Origin: Cymodocea nodosa
Lineage: Eukaryota; Streptophyta; Magnoliopsida; Alismatales; Cymodoceaceae
NCBI GenBank assembly: GCA_036874045.1
Contig: CM072338.1
Coordinates: forward strand, 17,568,501 to 17,632,500
Length of the DNA stretch: 64,000 bases
Reading direction: 5' to 3'
Under the pieces are notes generated by a model that saw only the letters and a list, made by a program, of their open reading frames with translations, searched no databases and was not told where the DNA came from. Below, piece by piece: positions 39,993 to 50,638 of the stretch (positions are counted from its first letter, which is position 1; each line of letters starts with the position of its first letter). Both the position numbers and the translations under genes were made by a program.

Positions 39993-40773
39993 TTCGTTTG
40001 AGCTAAATTATAATCTGGTTTAGCCCGCGAGATCTATTGCGACGTCTGTTCTTCCTTATTCCCGCCCTTCGATTGGTTGTCTCAGCTCGCATTTGCGTTC
40101 TGCTCCACTTGCAACGGTGAAAGATCAAACCTTTTTTGAATTTTACTTGCCAATCACGACTTTTGGGGATGCCTTCTGGTGTTTCTCCGTCAAGATATGT
40201 GATTTTTTTTTTTACTACAAATCAAAGCAAAATGTGAAGGTCTGATCTTGGTTTGGTGTTCTCTTGTTATTGTTTGTTGAGTTGTTGGGTAAACTTTGCC
40301 ATGAGATAGAAGTCCGGTGTTCATTCGTGCACGATATTTGTTGCTATAGAGTTTTCTTTTATGGCGGTAATTGTTTCCTTCATTCTCTGAAATCACATAC
40401 TACGTAAGTTGGGAGCATCAATTCAATTGATCTCATGACATCTGGAGGGAAACTGCCACCCAATTTCCTTCCGTCTTCGTCTGGTATTGTGTGTTGGCAG
40501 TTCATTTTGTTCCTGGGAATTGTGGGGGTGTTTTACTCAGAAGAGGAGTAGCTAGGGCAATCATATGATTCAGATCTTTTTTTTTATCTTCTTGTTGATC
40601 TTTTAACCTCAGTCATTCTTTCTTGCCCTTTTTATTTTTGTCGTCACTGGAATGTTCATCTAAGGTAAAAAATTTGTAATCTTGTGCTTTGCAGGTCCAA
40701 CTGTGAATTGAGTTTTTGCTTTTCGTTGCAACGGAAGCCAAACTTATTACAGTCTCACCATCAGTTGAAGGCT

Positions 40774-43700
40774 ATGGATAGCAGCTTCAGCAATGTCAAT
40801 GTGAAACAAAGTGATTCTCCAGAACACATGTTTTCTCGGTCGTCCAAGTTTTGTTCCAGTTTGTTCTCGTCTAGCATAGCGGGATCTGATAGCTACAAGT
40901 CAACTGGTAAATTGCCATTCCTTCCTCATCCTCCAAAATATAAGCAGTTCACAGCTGCTATTCGTCCATCCAATTCAGTGCATCCGATGAGTGAAGATGT
41001 ATGCAACATATCCACTGGGGGGGATCAAGGTGATGATCTCATGAACGATTTCCTCAATCTATCTGATGATGCCTCGGATGCTGCATGTCATGGTGAAAAT
41101 TATGCAAGAAGTAGCTTTGCTTTCTCTGAACAACTGGAATTACAGATGCTTTCTGAACAGCTTGGCATTGCCATGACAGATAGTGGGAATAATCCTCAAT
41201 TGGATGTAAGTACATGTATTGTTAATTCGAACCTTCTGTTTAAAAGTTATTATTTCCTTTTTTCTCAAATCAATAAAAAAGTCACCTGCCAAGAGATTAA
41301 TATTGATAGTCTTTATTTTATTGTGTTCATTCTCAACTCTCAAGTTTGTCATAGTCTTTATCAACACATTTTGTCAGTCATTGCATTGCGATAGAAATGT
41401 AGAATTATATTCTGATTTACCCAAAATCCCGTCACCGCATTAGGGAGAAATCTTGTTTGAGATTCTACCAATAAATTTTTTCTGTTGCATTACACCTGAA
41501 ATGATGCTTTCCACAGGAAATCTATGGAACACAAAAGGCACCATCTTCATCATTGAATGAGTTGAATTGTCACCAGAAGCAGAATAATCTGACCCCTTCG
41601 ACCAGTGTTCAGGCACAAAGCCCTTCATCAACAGGGTCCACATCCGTAAATAAACCAAGAATGAGATGGACTCTTGAGCTTCATGAACGTTTTGTAGAGG
41701 CCGTGAACAAGCTTGATGGTGCAGAAAGTAAGAGCACCATCCAGCTTGAACAAATTGTAAATAAAGAAGAAAATGTCAAGGATAAATTTTATCTTACTGA
41801 TTTCCATCATATGCAGAAGCAACTCCTAAGGGTGTTTTGCAGCTAATGAATGTAGAGGGACTAACAATTTATCATGTAAAAAGTCACCTGCAGGTTTGAC
41901 TATGGCATTCCTCTCTTCTTTTGTGTATTTCATTCAAATGTTGAAATATGAAGCACTTAATGGAATCTTGATCTATCAAACTTGCAGAAATACAGGCTTG
42001 CCAAATACCTTCCTGAGGCAAAAGGTAAGGAGTTATGCATGGATATGTGATCACATGATAAATTCAATGTTTTTTGAATATGAAATATGTTAACTTATAG
42101 TATCGAACTGTTCTTAAAAATATTATTTAATTGGTTAGTTAGAAGCCAAGCAGAATAATTCCAAAATTTTTAAATTGCATCTGAATATTTGTTGCTTGTG
42201 TTAAACTCAACCTTATCGATGTTCATGTTTTGTTGGGAGCATATTTACAAGTCAACTTTGTTCCATATGCAAGTTAGGTAAATAACCATTCTTATTACCA
42301 TGGACATTTGCTGCACCAGTTCATTCATAAAGTACAAACACATATTCAGTATTTTTTCCATCTAAATATTATGGAAGCTAGACATTATATATCTAGATGT
42401 TGGTTGGGTGAATGATGGAGTCTTCCAACATGGTTGAATGCCTCATGGTATTTTGAGCTTCCATTTTTTTAGTTGCTAGTTTAGCTGCTGAGTTATATAG
42501 CAACAGAAACTTGATTGGTTTATATTTGCTTGCTTTTTACTGGTCCTCCTTGTTCCCCATTGCAAATCATTGAAATTGACCTTAAAATCAATATGAGAAC
42601 TTCATCCTCTGTCATATTGAAAACCAAAAAAGGTGATAAGTAGGCAGTCATGTAATCCTGGAATTTTATGCTGTAATCTTGATTTGCATCTTTGCACAGA
42701 TCTTACAAAACTGGTTCCATATTGCTGACTAGGATTCCACATTAAAGGAACCCAATCAACTGGCTGTTCTTATCAGTTATTCATCCATGACATGCCAATT
42801 CATAAACAATTTTTCACGTGGTTTTTTTACCCAGATAAAAAGATCACCTCTGAGAAGAGAAAGTCTGACTCTGCAACCAACAATGAAGGCAGGCCAAGTG
42901 CCAAAATGTACATGTCAAATCTCCATTACCATAGAATCATACTCTTTCTAGAAAAATAATAATTGTTTTTAATGTAATTATCACACCTTGATATACTTAC
43001 AGTGACCAAAGCATGCAAGTAGCAGAGGCTCTGCGTATTCAAATTGAGGTGCAAAAGCAGCTCCACGAACAACTTGAGGTATGCCCCTTTTTTGTGGTTT
43101 CCCTTCTTTTTGTGTTTTTGTCTGATTTGTGGGGGTTGTTGGGCCTGGGGCTGTGTAATGTTGGATTCACTTGTCAATGAAAATTCATATTATCTCTAAA
43201 CATTTTTTAGTAATCTAAATTTGCAGGCATTTCATCTTTTTCTGTGTTTTAGGTTCATATTATAGAGTATTAGATCATGAGACTGTGAGATATTACAATC
43301 AAAATTAAACATTTTCGACATAACAGATTATGCTCAAAATTTGCTTGATTTTCAACGGTATACTTAGAACCTATAATTGACATAATTGAATTCTTGGTTG
43401 AGTATGGTATTATGTTGTTGATTATTGTTTTGTTTTCCAAGATGCTCTCTGTCATGACTTGATATTTATGATAAAAACTAGTGAGAAGAATCTTGTGCAC
43501 ATGATGCTCTATTTAAGTGGGCAAGTTGTTGGTAGTTTGTTAAAAGAGAGCTGCATGAGCTGGTTGTGTATAATCCAAACCAAATGTGATTATGCACAAT
43601 ATGCAGTTTCACGAAAATTTCATAAGATTGTGGTCACCTCATTTGATGTGCATAATCTTACACACTTGTAATTTGATTCATGCTAAACCTTAATTGAAAT

Positions 43701-44598
43701 TCAAGTACTCAATGAGGATTTGAGTATTCATTTCAATTTTATTGGAGAAAGAATCCTTCGGATCTTAGGTGTCTTGGGTACACTTTGTATGTTAATGATA
43801 TATCATTTTTGGGGCATTATGTGTTGTTAATGATATATTATTTAGGCTGTTAAGAAGGAACATATTCAAAAAGTAACTGTACTTGATAACTAGTACGAGA
43901 ATGTTAAAAAGGATGAGTGGTAATAATTTATGAGATAATTAAGAAATAAATTAATTTGAAATAGTGTAGTGATAACACCATTCAATGAAAAAAATCATCC
44001 TAAATGGTGATCATACCGTACGAATGTCTATAGATGAAATGAAGGGAAATGATAAACATGAAAAGAAATTAAAAGATGTAGAATGCCAGACATTGCATGG
44101 TTAGAGATATAGCTAAAAATCATTTGGGCTTTACTAAACTAACAAAAGTGTATTATTTGACAGAAACAAATGGAGTTAAAGTATCATGTTGTTAACCTCA
44201 TATAGCGTAGTTAGTTCGATAATGTTAATAATATTTTTTATTATTGTCTCCTATCTATGAAATTTTGCACAAAATTGTGATGCAAACTTCTTCATGGCCA
44301 TTTTGATTTTTGCCAGGTACAAAGAACTCTTCAGCTACGTATAGAAGAGCATGCAAGGTACCTGCAGAAGATTTTAGAAGAACAACAGAAAGAAAACCAG
44401 TCGTTGGTCGTTTCTCACAGTCCATCTATCGAGCAGCAACCAAATGCTGAGGTGCAACCTAGAGCAAGGTCACTAAAACAAGCTGAATCCAAACCTGATG
44501 GTGCTACATCTACTGCACGAAAGAGGGAAACCATGGAATCAGATCTCACATCTGAGACAACAACAGATGACAAAAGAACTCGAGTGGAGGTTAAGTAG
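40774..44598 (+). CDS. MYB-CC (PHR/PHL-type, GARP) transcription factor
   Basis: Seven coding exons: 40774-41205, 41517-41727, 41817-41893, 41988-42024, 42835-42907, 43003-43078, 44317-44598. All join in phase, giving 395 aa. The ATG at 40774 follows a splice acceptor at 40693, so a leader exon lies upstream. The single MYB/SANT repeat is at residues 190-252: [31 protein letters not shown], then HVKSHLQKYR. The coiled-coil (MYB-CC) domain with the diagnostic [20 protein letters not shown] lies at about residues 278-330 and spans exons 6 and 7. The Ser-rich N-terminal half and the charged C-terminus are probably disordered. The family binds P1BS-type sites as dimers and controls phosphate-starvation genes, with SPX proteins as partners. 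Membership of a given PHR or PHL subgroup is not resolved here. AATAAA at 44717 is a likely polyadenylation signal. Confidence 0.93.
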
Positions 44599-47014
44599 GA
44601 AAGGTATTCTTCATTCTTGCAACCTGCAGAAGAACATGCAAGTGAGGTTCTTAATTTTTCCATTTTCTGTTTTGTAGGAGGGGATTTTGCGGTATGATTT
44701 TTTAAGGAATTCTGTAAATAAATTTTGAATTCTTTTGAGTATGACTAGTAATGTATTCCCATTATTTGAGGTTGCTGGAAGTGTTGTCCTTCATGGTTAT
44801 TTTGCACATTGCAACTTATAATTGCAACCTTTGGACATTAAGTGGTTAAAAGCCACAATCTTGAAAAAGTTTGGATCAATCCTTAATTTTGAGATTGGAC
44901 CTTGCCGAAAATCTCTTTCTGTGTTTTGCTGTAGTGCTGTTGTTTGTTGTTTCTTCCCAGCAGTGGTTAATTTCACAGCTGGGAGCTAGACTTTCTACTT
45001 ACTAATGAAAGTATTTTTAATGAAAAAGGATCAGTCACTGAACCAGCTGTTAACCTCTAATTTAACTTTTCGTTTTTTTTAATAATCTTATGATGCTTTT
45101 TGACAATAGATAATGACATCAAAGGAAATGAACAGCATGAATGGTAGAAACAAGGGATCAACTCTTGTATCAGAGATTTCCCGTTGCTGTTTGGATCGTC
45201 ACTATAGATGTAGTAGTTGAGATTTGTACTCATGTAAGGACACCGTAGCATGAACCATCCTGCTATCGTTCTTGTTTATTTTTTATAAAAAAATCTGCAA
45301 CAGAAAAAATTGGAAAAGAGTTATTAAAAGAGAAAATTTTCTGTTTTAAATATGTAATTTTATACGACTAAAAAAACAAAACAAAAAAGATGAGCGTTCC
45401 TTTAATGTGTAATTTTGTCACCACTCGTCCCTTCCCATCAGGATTGTTTTATCAGGAAAACTCTCGTAATATTAGTTGATCATAAGATCACAAACACAAA
45501 TCCGTAATCAAAAAACTCAGCTATTTACTGATTAATTGCATTTTACAATATGCGAACAATTACACCTATACATATGATTAAACTAGCACGAGACATGAAT
45601 TTTTTTACTGGTTGAACAGCCCCCTACCTGATTTATGCACCGCCACATAGAGATGTAACATGTAATAAATTGGGTCAAACTGGCCGAGGCCGGCATGCAT
45701 TTCGGACCGGACTCAGGTCCAGACCGGGTCATGGGCCGTCTCCAGCCCAAGGGCTAGGCCCGGTCAACTGAGTCATGGTTCCATCGCTATGATGTGGTCA
45801 ACGTCCGTGATAATGAACACCCTGAAGGTAGAGTCACATTAGAATACAGAAATTAAAGGCAATCATTTAATGTCCTCAGGTTCATAGAAAGCTAAGATAA
45901 AGAACAAATAGATGCAAGAAATAATTTTCATGTATTGGATGAGAAAAGTGAATAATAAAATACCCAAGTCATGAGTTCACCTGTAAGTGCTAAGTATGCA
46001 GAGTTACAAGTAAATTGTAAAGGAATTGAATGAAAGGAATTTTTGTGTGAGATGAGACATTTTTCCTCGACAATTCTTGGTACATTGGGGGATCAATTGG
46101 ATTCTCTCCAGCACAGGTGTTCATACACCATCAGGAAAAGGAAAAAAAAGTCCTCTAAAGGTTAATTTTTCGTCACACTAACCCTCATTTTCATCATTGG
46201 AATACAAGCTCAAGAAAGCCAAACAAAAGGGAATGCTCTTAAACAAGGAAATTCAATCATGAAACTAAGAGAATCCTGCACTTTGTTCATAAATAAAAAT
46301 CTCATGACTATAATAAAGGTTACCCATCGGCTTCGAAGGGAGACTTGCCTAATTGTGAAAGCCAGCAAAGTTGCACTTCTTCCAGTATTTTGGGTGTGAG
46401 GTCTGGAAAAAGGTGAAGAAAAGATCCAAGTAAATTACTCATGGTAAGCAAGATCATTTGGAGACATAATATGAACAAGCACTATCAACGGAAAATACTA
46501 CAGAATTTGCAAAATCAAAAAAGAGAGAGCTGGAGTACCAGACTTGCACGATGATAAAGATATGTTGGCTTTTCCCCAGTGACTGTTGCTATCATTTATC
46601 TAAATAGATTGTATCTGAATTTGAATGCTAATTTATCCAGGAAATTCGAGTTAATCCATATGAAAGAGCCAGTTCTTCACACTTGTTATGGAACAACAAC
46701 GTATCCTGGAAAAGTATAGATTAGTGTCCATTATAAAGAGTGAAGAATAAAAAACAATATTTGTTGCAAGTTCTCATGTTTTGCAGGCATCCCTGTATCG
46801 TAGTTATTCCAATTTCTACTAAAGGGGGGCTTTTTTAAATAGTTCTGCTCTATCACTCAAATACCATCCCTGGCGTTCCAATTAAAATGTTTAATCATCG
46901 AAGTTGTACATATGAATGGGAACGACTAAGCCATTTTCCTTGCAGCGCCAGCAACTCACACCCTCAATTTCAACTCCATCTCCTCATCTGAAATTTCGCT
47001 GTGCCTCTGGAATG
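44599..47014. other. Intergenic region between convergent genes
   Basis: The left part is the 3' UTR of the MYB-CC gene and the right part is the 3' end of the PPR gene. A short GC-rich island at about 45650-45780 (GGCC-rich, containing GACCGGG and GGGCCG motifs) stands out from the AT-rich surroundings and looks like an old transposon fragment. I see no gene. Confidence 0.5.
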
Positions 47015-49843
47015 TCACCAATACCCTTGGCAAGAACACTTGCCATTGTTGAAGAGATGAAATCGACTCCCATCTCTTATTATTATCTCTCTCTCCATGA
47101 TCCTGCTAGCCAGCTCCATGAACACATGACAATCCTCACAAGTTCGTAGATTCTTAATTATGCGTATTGGAGCAGCAGGAAGAGCATTCAGTAGCCCAAA
47201 TGCAAGTGCAAGCTTCTCACTGTGGTGCAAAGATCCCACATTCGCAACTTTCCACCCCATATTTTGCATTTTCTCTTCCAGAAATTCCAACTTCTGGTGA
47301 ATGTCGCTTATGCATGGATTTGACGTGTCTCTGGCTTTGAAGAGATAGAGTTTGCATCTTATCTCTATCCAACTCTGCCCAGGGCACTTCACTATTCCTT
47401 GCTCCCTCATCATTCCGCGGATCTGTTTAGCGTGTTCCGATCTTCCAGCATCGTCATACATGTTTGAAAGCATAATATAGACAGCAGGATCCATTGGATT
47501 GAGAGAAAGAGCATTTCTTGCCATGGATTCCCCAAGAACTAAGTTACGATGTACTTTGCATGAACCAAGCAGGGTTTTATAGATCAGTGCATCTGGCGGG
47601 AAAGGCATGGTGTCTATTTTTCTTGATGCCTCCTCAAGCCTGCCAGCACGCCCGAGGATATCAACTAGGCAAACATAATGGTCTAGTTGTGGTGGTATAT
47701 TATATATTTCCGTCATTGAATTAAAATATTCTAGACCCAGATCAGCAAGTCCAGCATGGCTGCAAGTGTAAAGCACTAGTAGGAAGGTGATCTCATCTGG
47801 CAGGGTTTTGGCCATCTGCATATCTTCGAAAACTGATAAAGCATCAGAAAAATATCCACTTGAAGCTAGTCCTGAGATCAAGCCATTCCAGGACACAATA
47901 TTTGGTTCTGGGATCATCATGAAAACTAGACGAGCTTCATTAGCACTCCCACATTTACCATACATGTCAATGAGAGCATTCAAAACTGAAATTTGTGAGT
48001 CAAAACCCTGCTTTATGGAGTAGCATTGCAGTTGCTTCCCAGCATCCATTGAAGCCAAGCCTGCAGATGCTGATAAGAAGCAAGGCAGGCTAAAATTATC
48101 CATCTCCACATTATTTTTGCGCATGTGGGTAATCATGTCCAATGCCAAACCATAAAAGCCCCTCTGATTCATTCCCTTCACTAAACTTGTATAAGTGATT
48201 ACATCTTTTGAGGGCATGCTGCCAAACACTTTATGTGCCTCGTACAAATCACCTAATCTAGAATAAGCATCTATCAGGGAATTCCCAACAATTCCCTCAT
48301 CCATCAAGCCAAACTTGGTCTTCAGAATGTAGGCATGGAGCTTTCTCACACTGATTAAAGATTCCAAAGATTCACAGTTCTTAAGGAAGCTAGAAATAGT
48401 ATAGAGGTTAGGTTGCAATCCACCTGCTCGCATCTCTGCAAATGCTAAAAATGCCTCTCCATGCTGCTGACATTGGCACAGATCCGTGATAAGGATCGTC
48501 CAAGAAACTACATTTGTTGTGGTGATCCCTTTAAATAAGAGCAATGGTAGACCTATGTCAGAGGAGCATTTTGAGTACATATCCATAAGAGCATTAACAA
48601 CTGATACATCATCATCTAAACCAGACTTGATTACACAAGAATGAATCTGCTTTCCCAAATCTTCTGCTCGGACAGCTGAGCAAGTGCTTAGTAGCCCTGC
48701 ATAAGTGAAAGCATTTGGCAAGATTCCAACTGATTTCATCTTCTGGAAAGTTAAGATTGCCTCTCTAGAATTTGAGACTTGATTATAACCAGAAATTATG
48801 GTTGTCCATGACATCACATCCGATTCTGGTGTCTGGTTGAAGACCTTCATGGCATCTTCCATTTGGTTGCATTTTGAGTACATGTCAATAAGTGCCGTCT
48901 TCAGAATTAGATTAAGGTGAACACCCCACAAGATCATGTGAGCGTGAACTAGTTTCCCATAATGAACATCAAGAGAACCACATGCCACCAAAAGGTTTGA
49001 GAAAGTGAACTCACTCGGGCTGACACCACACGCTACCATCTCTGAGTAAAGCTCCCACGCCCTCTGCCAATCATTGGCCTGCACAAATGCAGAGATCATC
49101 GTCGTCCACGAAACTGTGTCAGCACAACTCATCATACAAAAGACATCCAATGCTTCATCTAGCAGGCCATGTTTCGAATACAAATGCATCAACGCACTGT
49201 CCAACACGGGATACGAACCCAATCCATATTTCTGCACAAAGGCATGAATAGACTTACCCAGATGGAGTTGCCCTGAAGAGGAGCAACAGCGAAGAATCGA
49301 AGACAACGTGAATTCGTTGGGGACCAAATCAGACAACATCATTCCTTGAAAAAGTCGCACTGCTTCCTCGTTGTAACCTTCCTTGGCATAACCCGACATT
49401 ATCGTAGTCCACGTGACAACATCCCGGTAGAGTAATTCGACGAACAGTTTGCGTGCAGTATCAACTCCATAAAACTCGATGTACACTCTCAAAAGTCTAT
49501 TGCAGAGTGAAACGTCACCATGAAGGCCAAGCTTGACGATTGGGCTGTGGACAAAGGTACCTTCTTTTTCAAGACACCGTGATCGACAGAGGGAGAGGAA
49601 TCCGAGGCATACTTGGTCGGTGATTCGAGACTGTGGTGGGTCTTTCTCGGCCACGTGCTGAAGGCCCGACGGTTGCTCATCTTCGTCAGGAGCGATGTTG
49701 GCATATTGGATAGAGGATGATGGCAAAGATGCGAGGTTTCGAAGAGGAGAGGTGGGCAGAAGATTTCTGAAAGTGGACAGAGAAGACGAGTGGAACGACG
49801 AGGAGGCGTTAGTGTTGGTGAGGAGTCTACTCCAACCAGTCAT
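47015..49843 (-). CDS. PLS-class pentatricopeptide repeat protein with DYW-like C-terminus
   Basis: A single exon of 942 codons. The Ser/Arg-rich first 45 residues look like an organelle presequence. About 20 P, L and S repeats follow, with typical motifs such as DVVTWTTIMSGYAKEGYNEEA and LIDMYGKCGSANEARLVF; the E region includes HYVCLVDILGRAGRLEEA. The DYW-like domain starts at CPGQSWIEI (residue 820) and keeps the zinc and catalytic residues: HSE (H874, E876), CEDCH (C902, C905, H906) and C936-x-C938. It ends GYW instead of DYW, and the PG-box to HSE interval is about 13 residues shorter than usual. From memory it resembles Arabidopsis At5g52850. Such proteins bind organelle transcripts and direct C-to-U editing. 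The target is unknown. Confidence 0.95.
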   Translation of the reverse strand: MTGWSRLLTNTNASSSFHSSSLSTFRNLLPTSPLRNLASLPSSSIQYANIAPDEDEQPSGLQHVAEKDPPQSRITDQVCLGFLSLCRSRCLEKEGTFVHSPIVKLGLHGDVSLCNRLLRVYIEFYGVDTARKLFVELLYRDVVTWTTIMSGYAKEGYNEEAVRLFQGMMLSDLVPNEFTLSSILRCCSSSGQLHLGKSIHAFVQKYGLGSYPVLDSALMHLYSKHGLLDEALDVFCMMSCADTVSWTTMISAFVQANDWQRAWELYSEMVACGVSPSEFTFSNLLVACGSLDVHYGKLVHAHMILWGVHLNLILKTALIDMYSKCNQMEDAMKVFNQTPESDVMSWTTIISGYNQVSNSREAILTFQKMKSVGILPNAFTYAGLLSTCSAVRAEDLGKQIHSCVIKSGLDDDVSVVNALMDMYSKCSSDIGLPLLLFKGITTTNVVSWTILITDLCQCQQHGEAFLAFAEMRAGGLQPNLYTISSFLKNCESLESLISVRKLHAYILKTKFGLMDEGIVGNSLIDAYSRLGDLYEAHKVFGSMPSKDVITYTSLVKGMNQRGFYGLALDMITHMRKNNVEMDNFSLPCFLSASAGLASMDAGKQLQCYSIKQGFDSQISVLNALIDMYGKCGSANEARLVFMMIPEPNIVSWNGLISGLASSGYFSDALSVFEDMQMAKTLPDEITFLLVLYTCSHAGLADLGLEYFNSMTEIYNIPPQLDHYVCLVDILGRAGRLEEASRKIDTMPFPPDALIYKTLLGSCKVHRNLVLGESMARNALSLNPMDPAVYIMLSNMYDDAGRSEHAKQIRGMMREQGIVKCPGQSWIEIRCKLYLFKARDTSNPCISDIHQKLEFLEEKMQNMGWKVANVGSLHHSEKLALAFGLLNALPAAPIRIIKNLRTCEDCHVFMELASRIMEREIIIRDGSRFHLFNNGKCSCQGYW

Positions 49844-50638
49844 GCCAAGATCCAGAAGCAGAGAAGAGAAAAGAAGAGAGAGCTTGTTGTCTTCTTCTTC
49901 CGATTTCGATTCTTACTGTTCTTGGGCTTCGAGCTCAGAGTTTTCTTGACGATTGACTGCTGACAAGAGGTAATGAATGATACCGTCACCGTAGGAAAAA
50001 CCTTCAAGCCACGAAACTACAGTTGACGTCAAAATGACATTAAAATGATACTTCCATCACCAATTAATTAATATTCCTATTTTGGCGAGTGACAAACTTA
50101 CCACTCCTGTTTTAGAATTCAAATCTTGGTGAAGGTAAAAAATACCATTGTCACAAAAAAAACATTCAGAAATATTAACCATATAAAACTGACAATGAGA
50201 ACATTGACATGCATGAACAGCTAATAAGTAAAGAGGACACAACCGCTGAAACACCCAAGTAAAGTGTACGTCAATGCAGATCATGGTGTTGGTAGCAAAC
50301 ATTGAATAAAAATGAAAAAAAAAAACCAAAAAAGACATACATGAAGACCCGTAGATAGAGTAACTTGTCTTCCACTGAATAACAGAGAAAGGAATTCTGA
50401 TTTCTATTCTAGATGTAAGCACTAAACACACTCAAAATTGTTTGATGGAATGTTCGGACAGAATATAATCAATTCTAAGCAGAAAAGTTAGACCAAGATC
50501 GTATAGTTTCATAGTTTTTCCCAAGATTTCTAATTATTCTTATCGATTTCACAAAAAAAAGTTCTGACAGAATAAGTCAACATTCACTTTCATGGTTTCT
50601 GTTTCCAACGCACGCCGCCAAGAATCTCAGCATTTGTT
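49844..50638. other. Promoter and leader of the PPR gene; 3' end of the ROS3-like gene
   Basis: Two minus-strand genes lie head to tail with 0.8 kb between them. The 100 bases next to 49843 are purine-rich on the plus strand and probably leader. No other feature is supported. Confidence 0.5.

Noticed and set aside
41219..41846. Open frames running from MYB-CC exons into introns
   Set aside because: Clear splice sites and phase-matched exons reconstruct the conserved MYB-CC protein; the intron readings break the domain.
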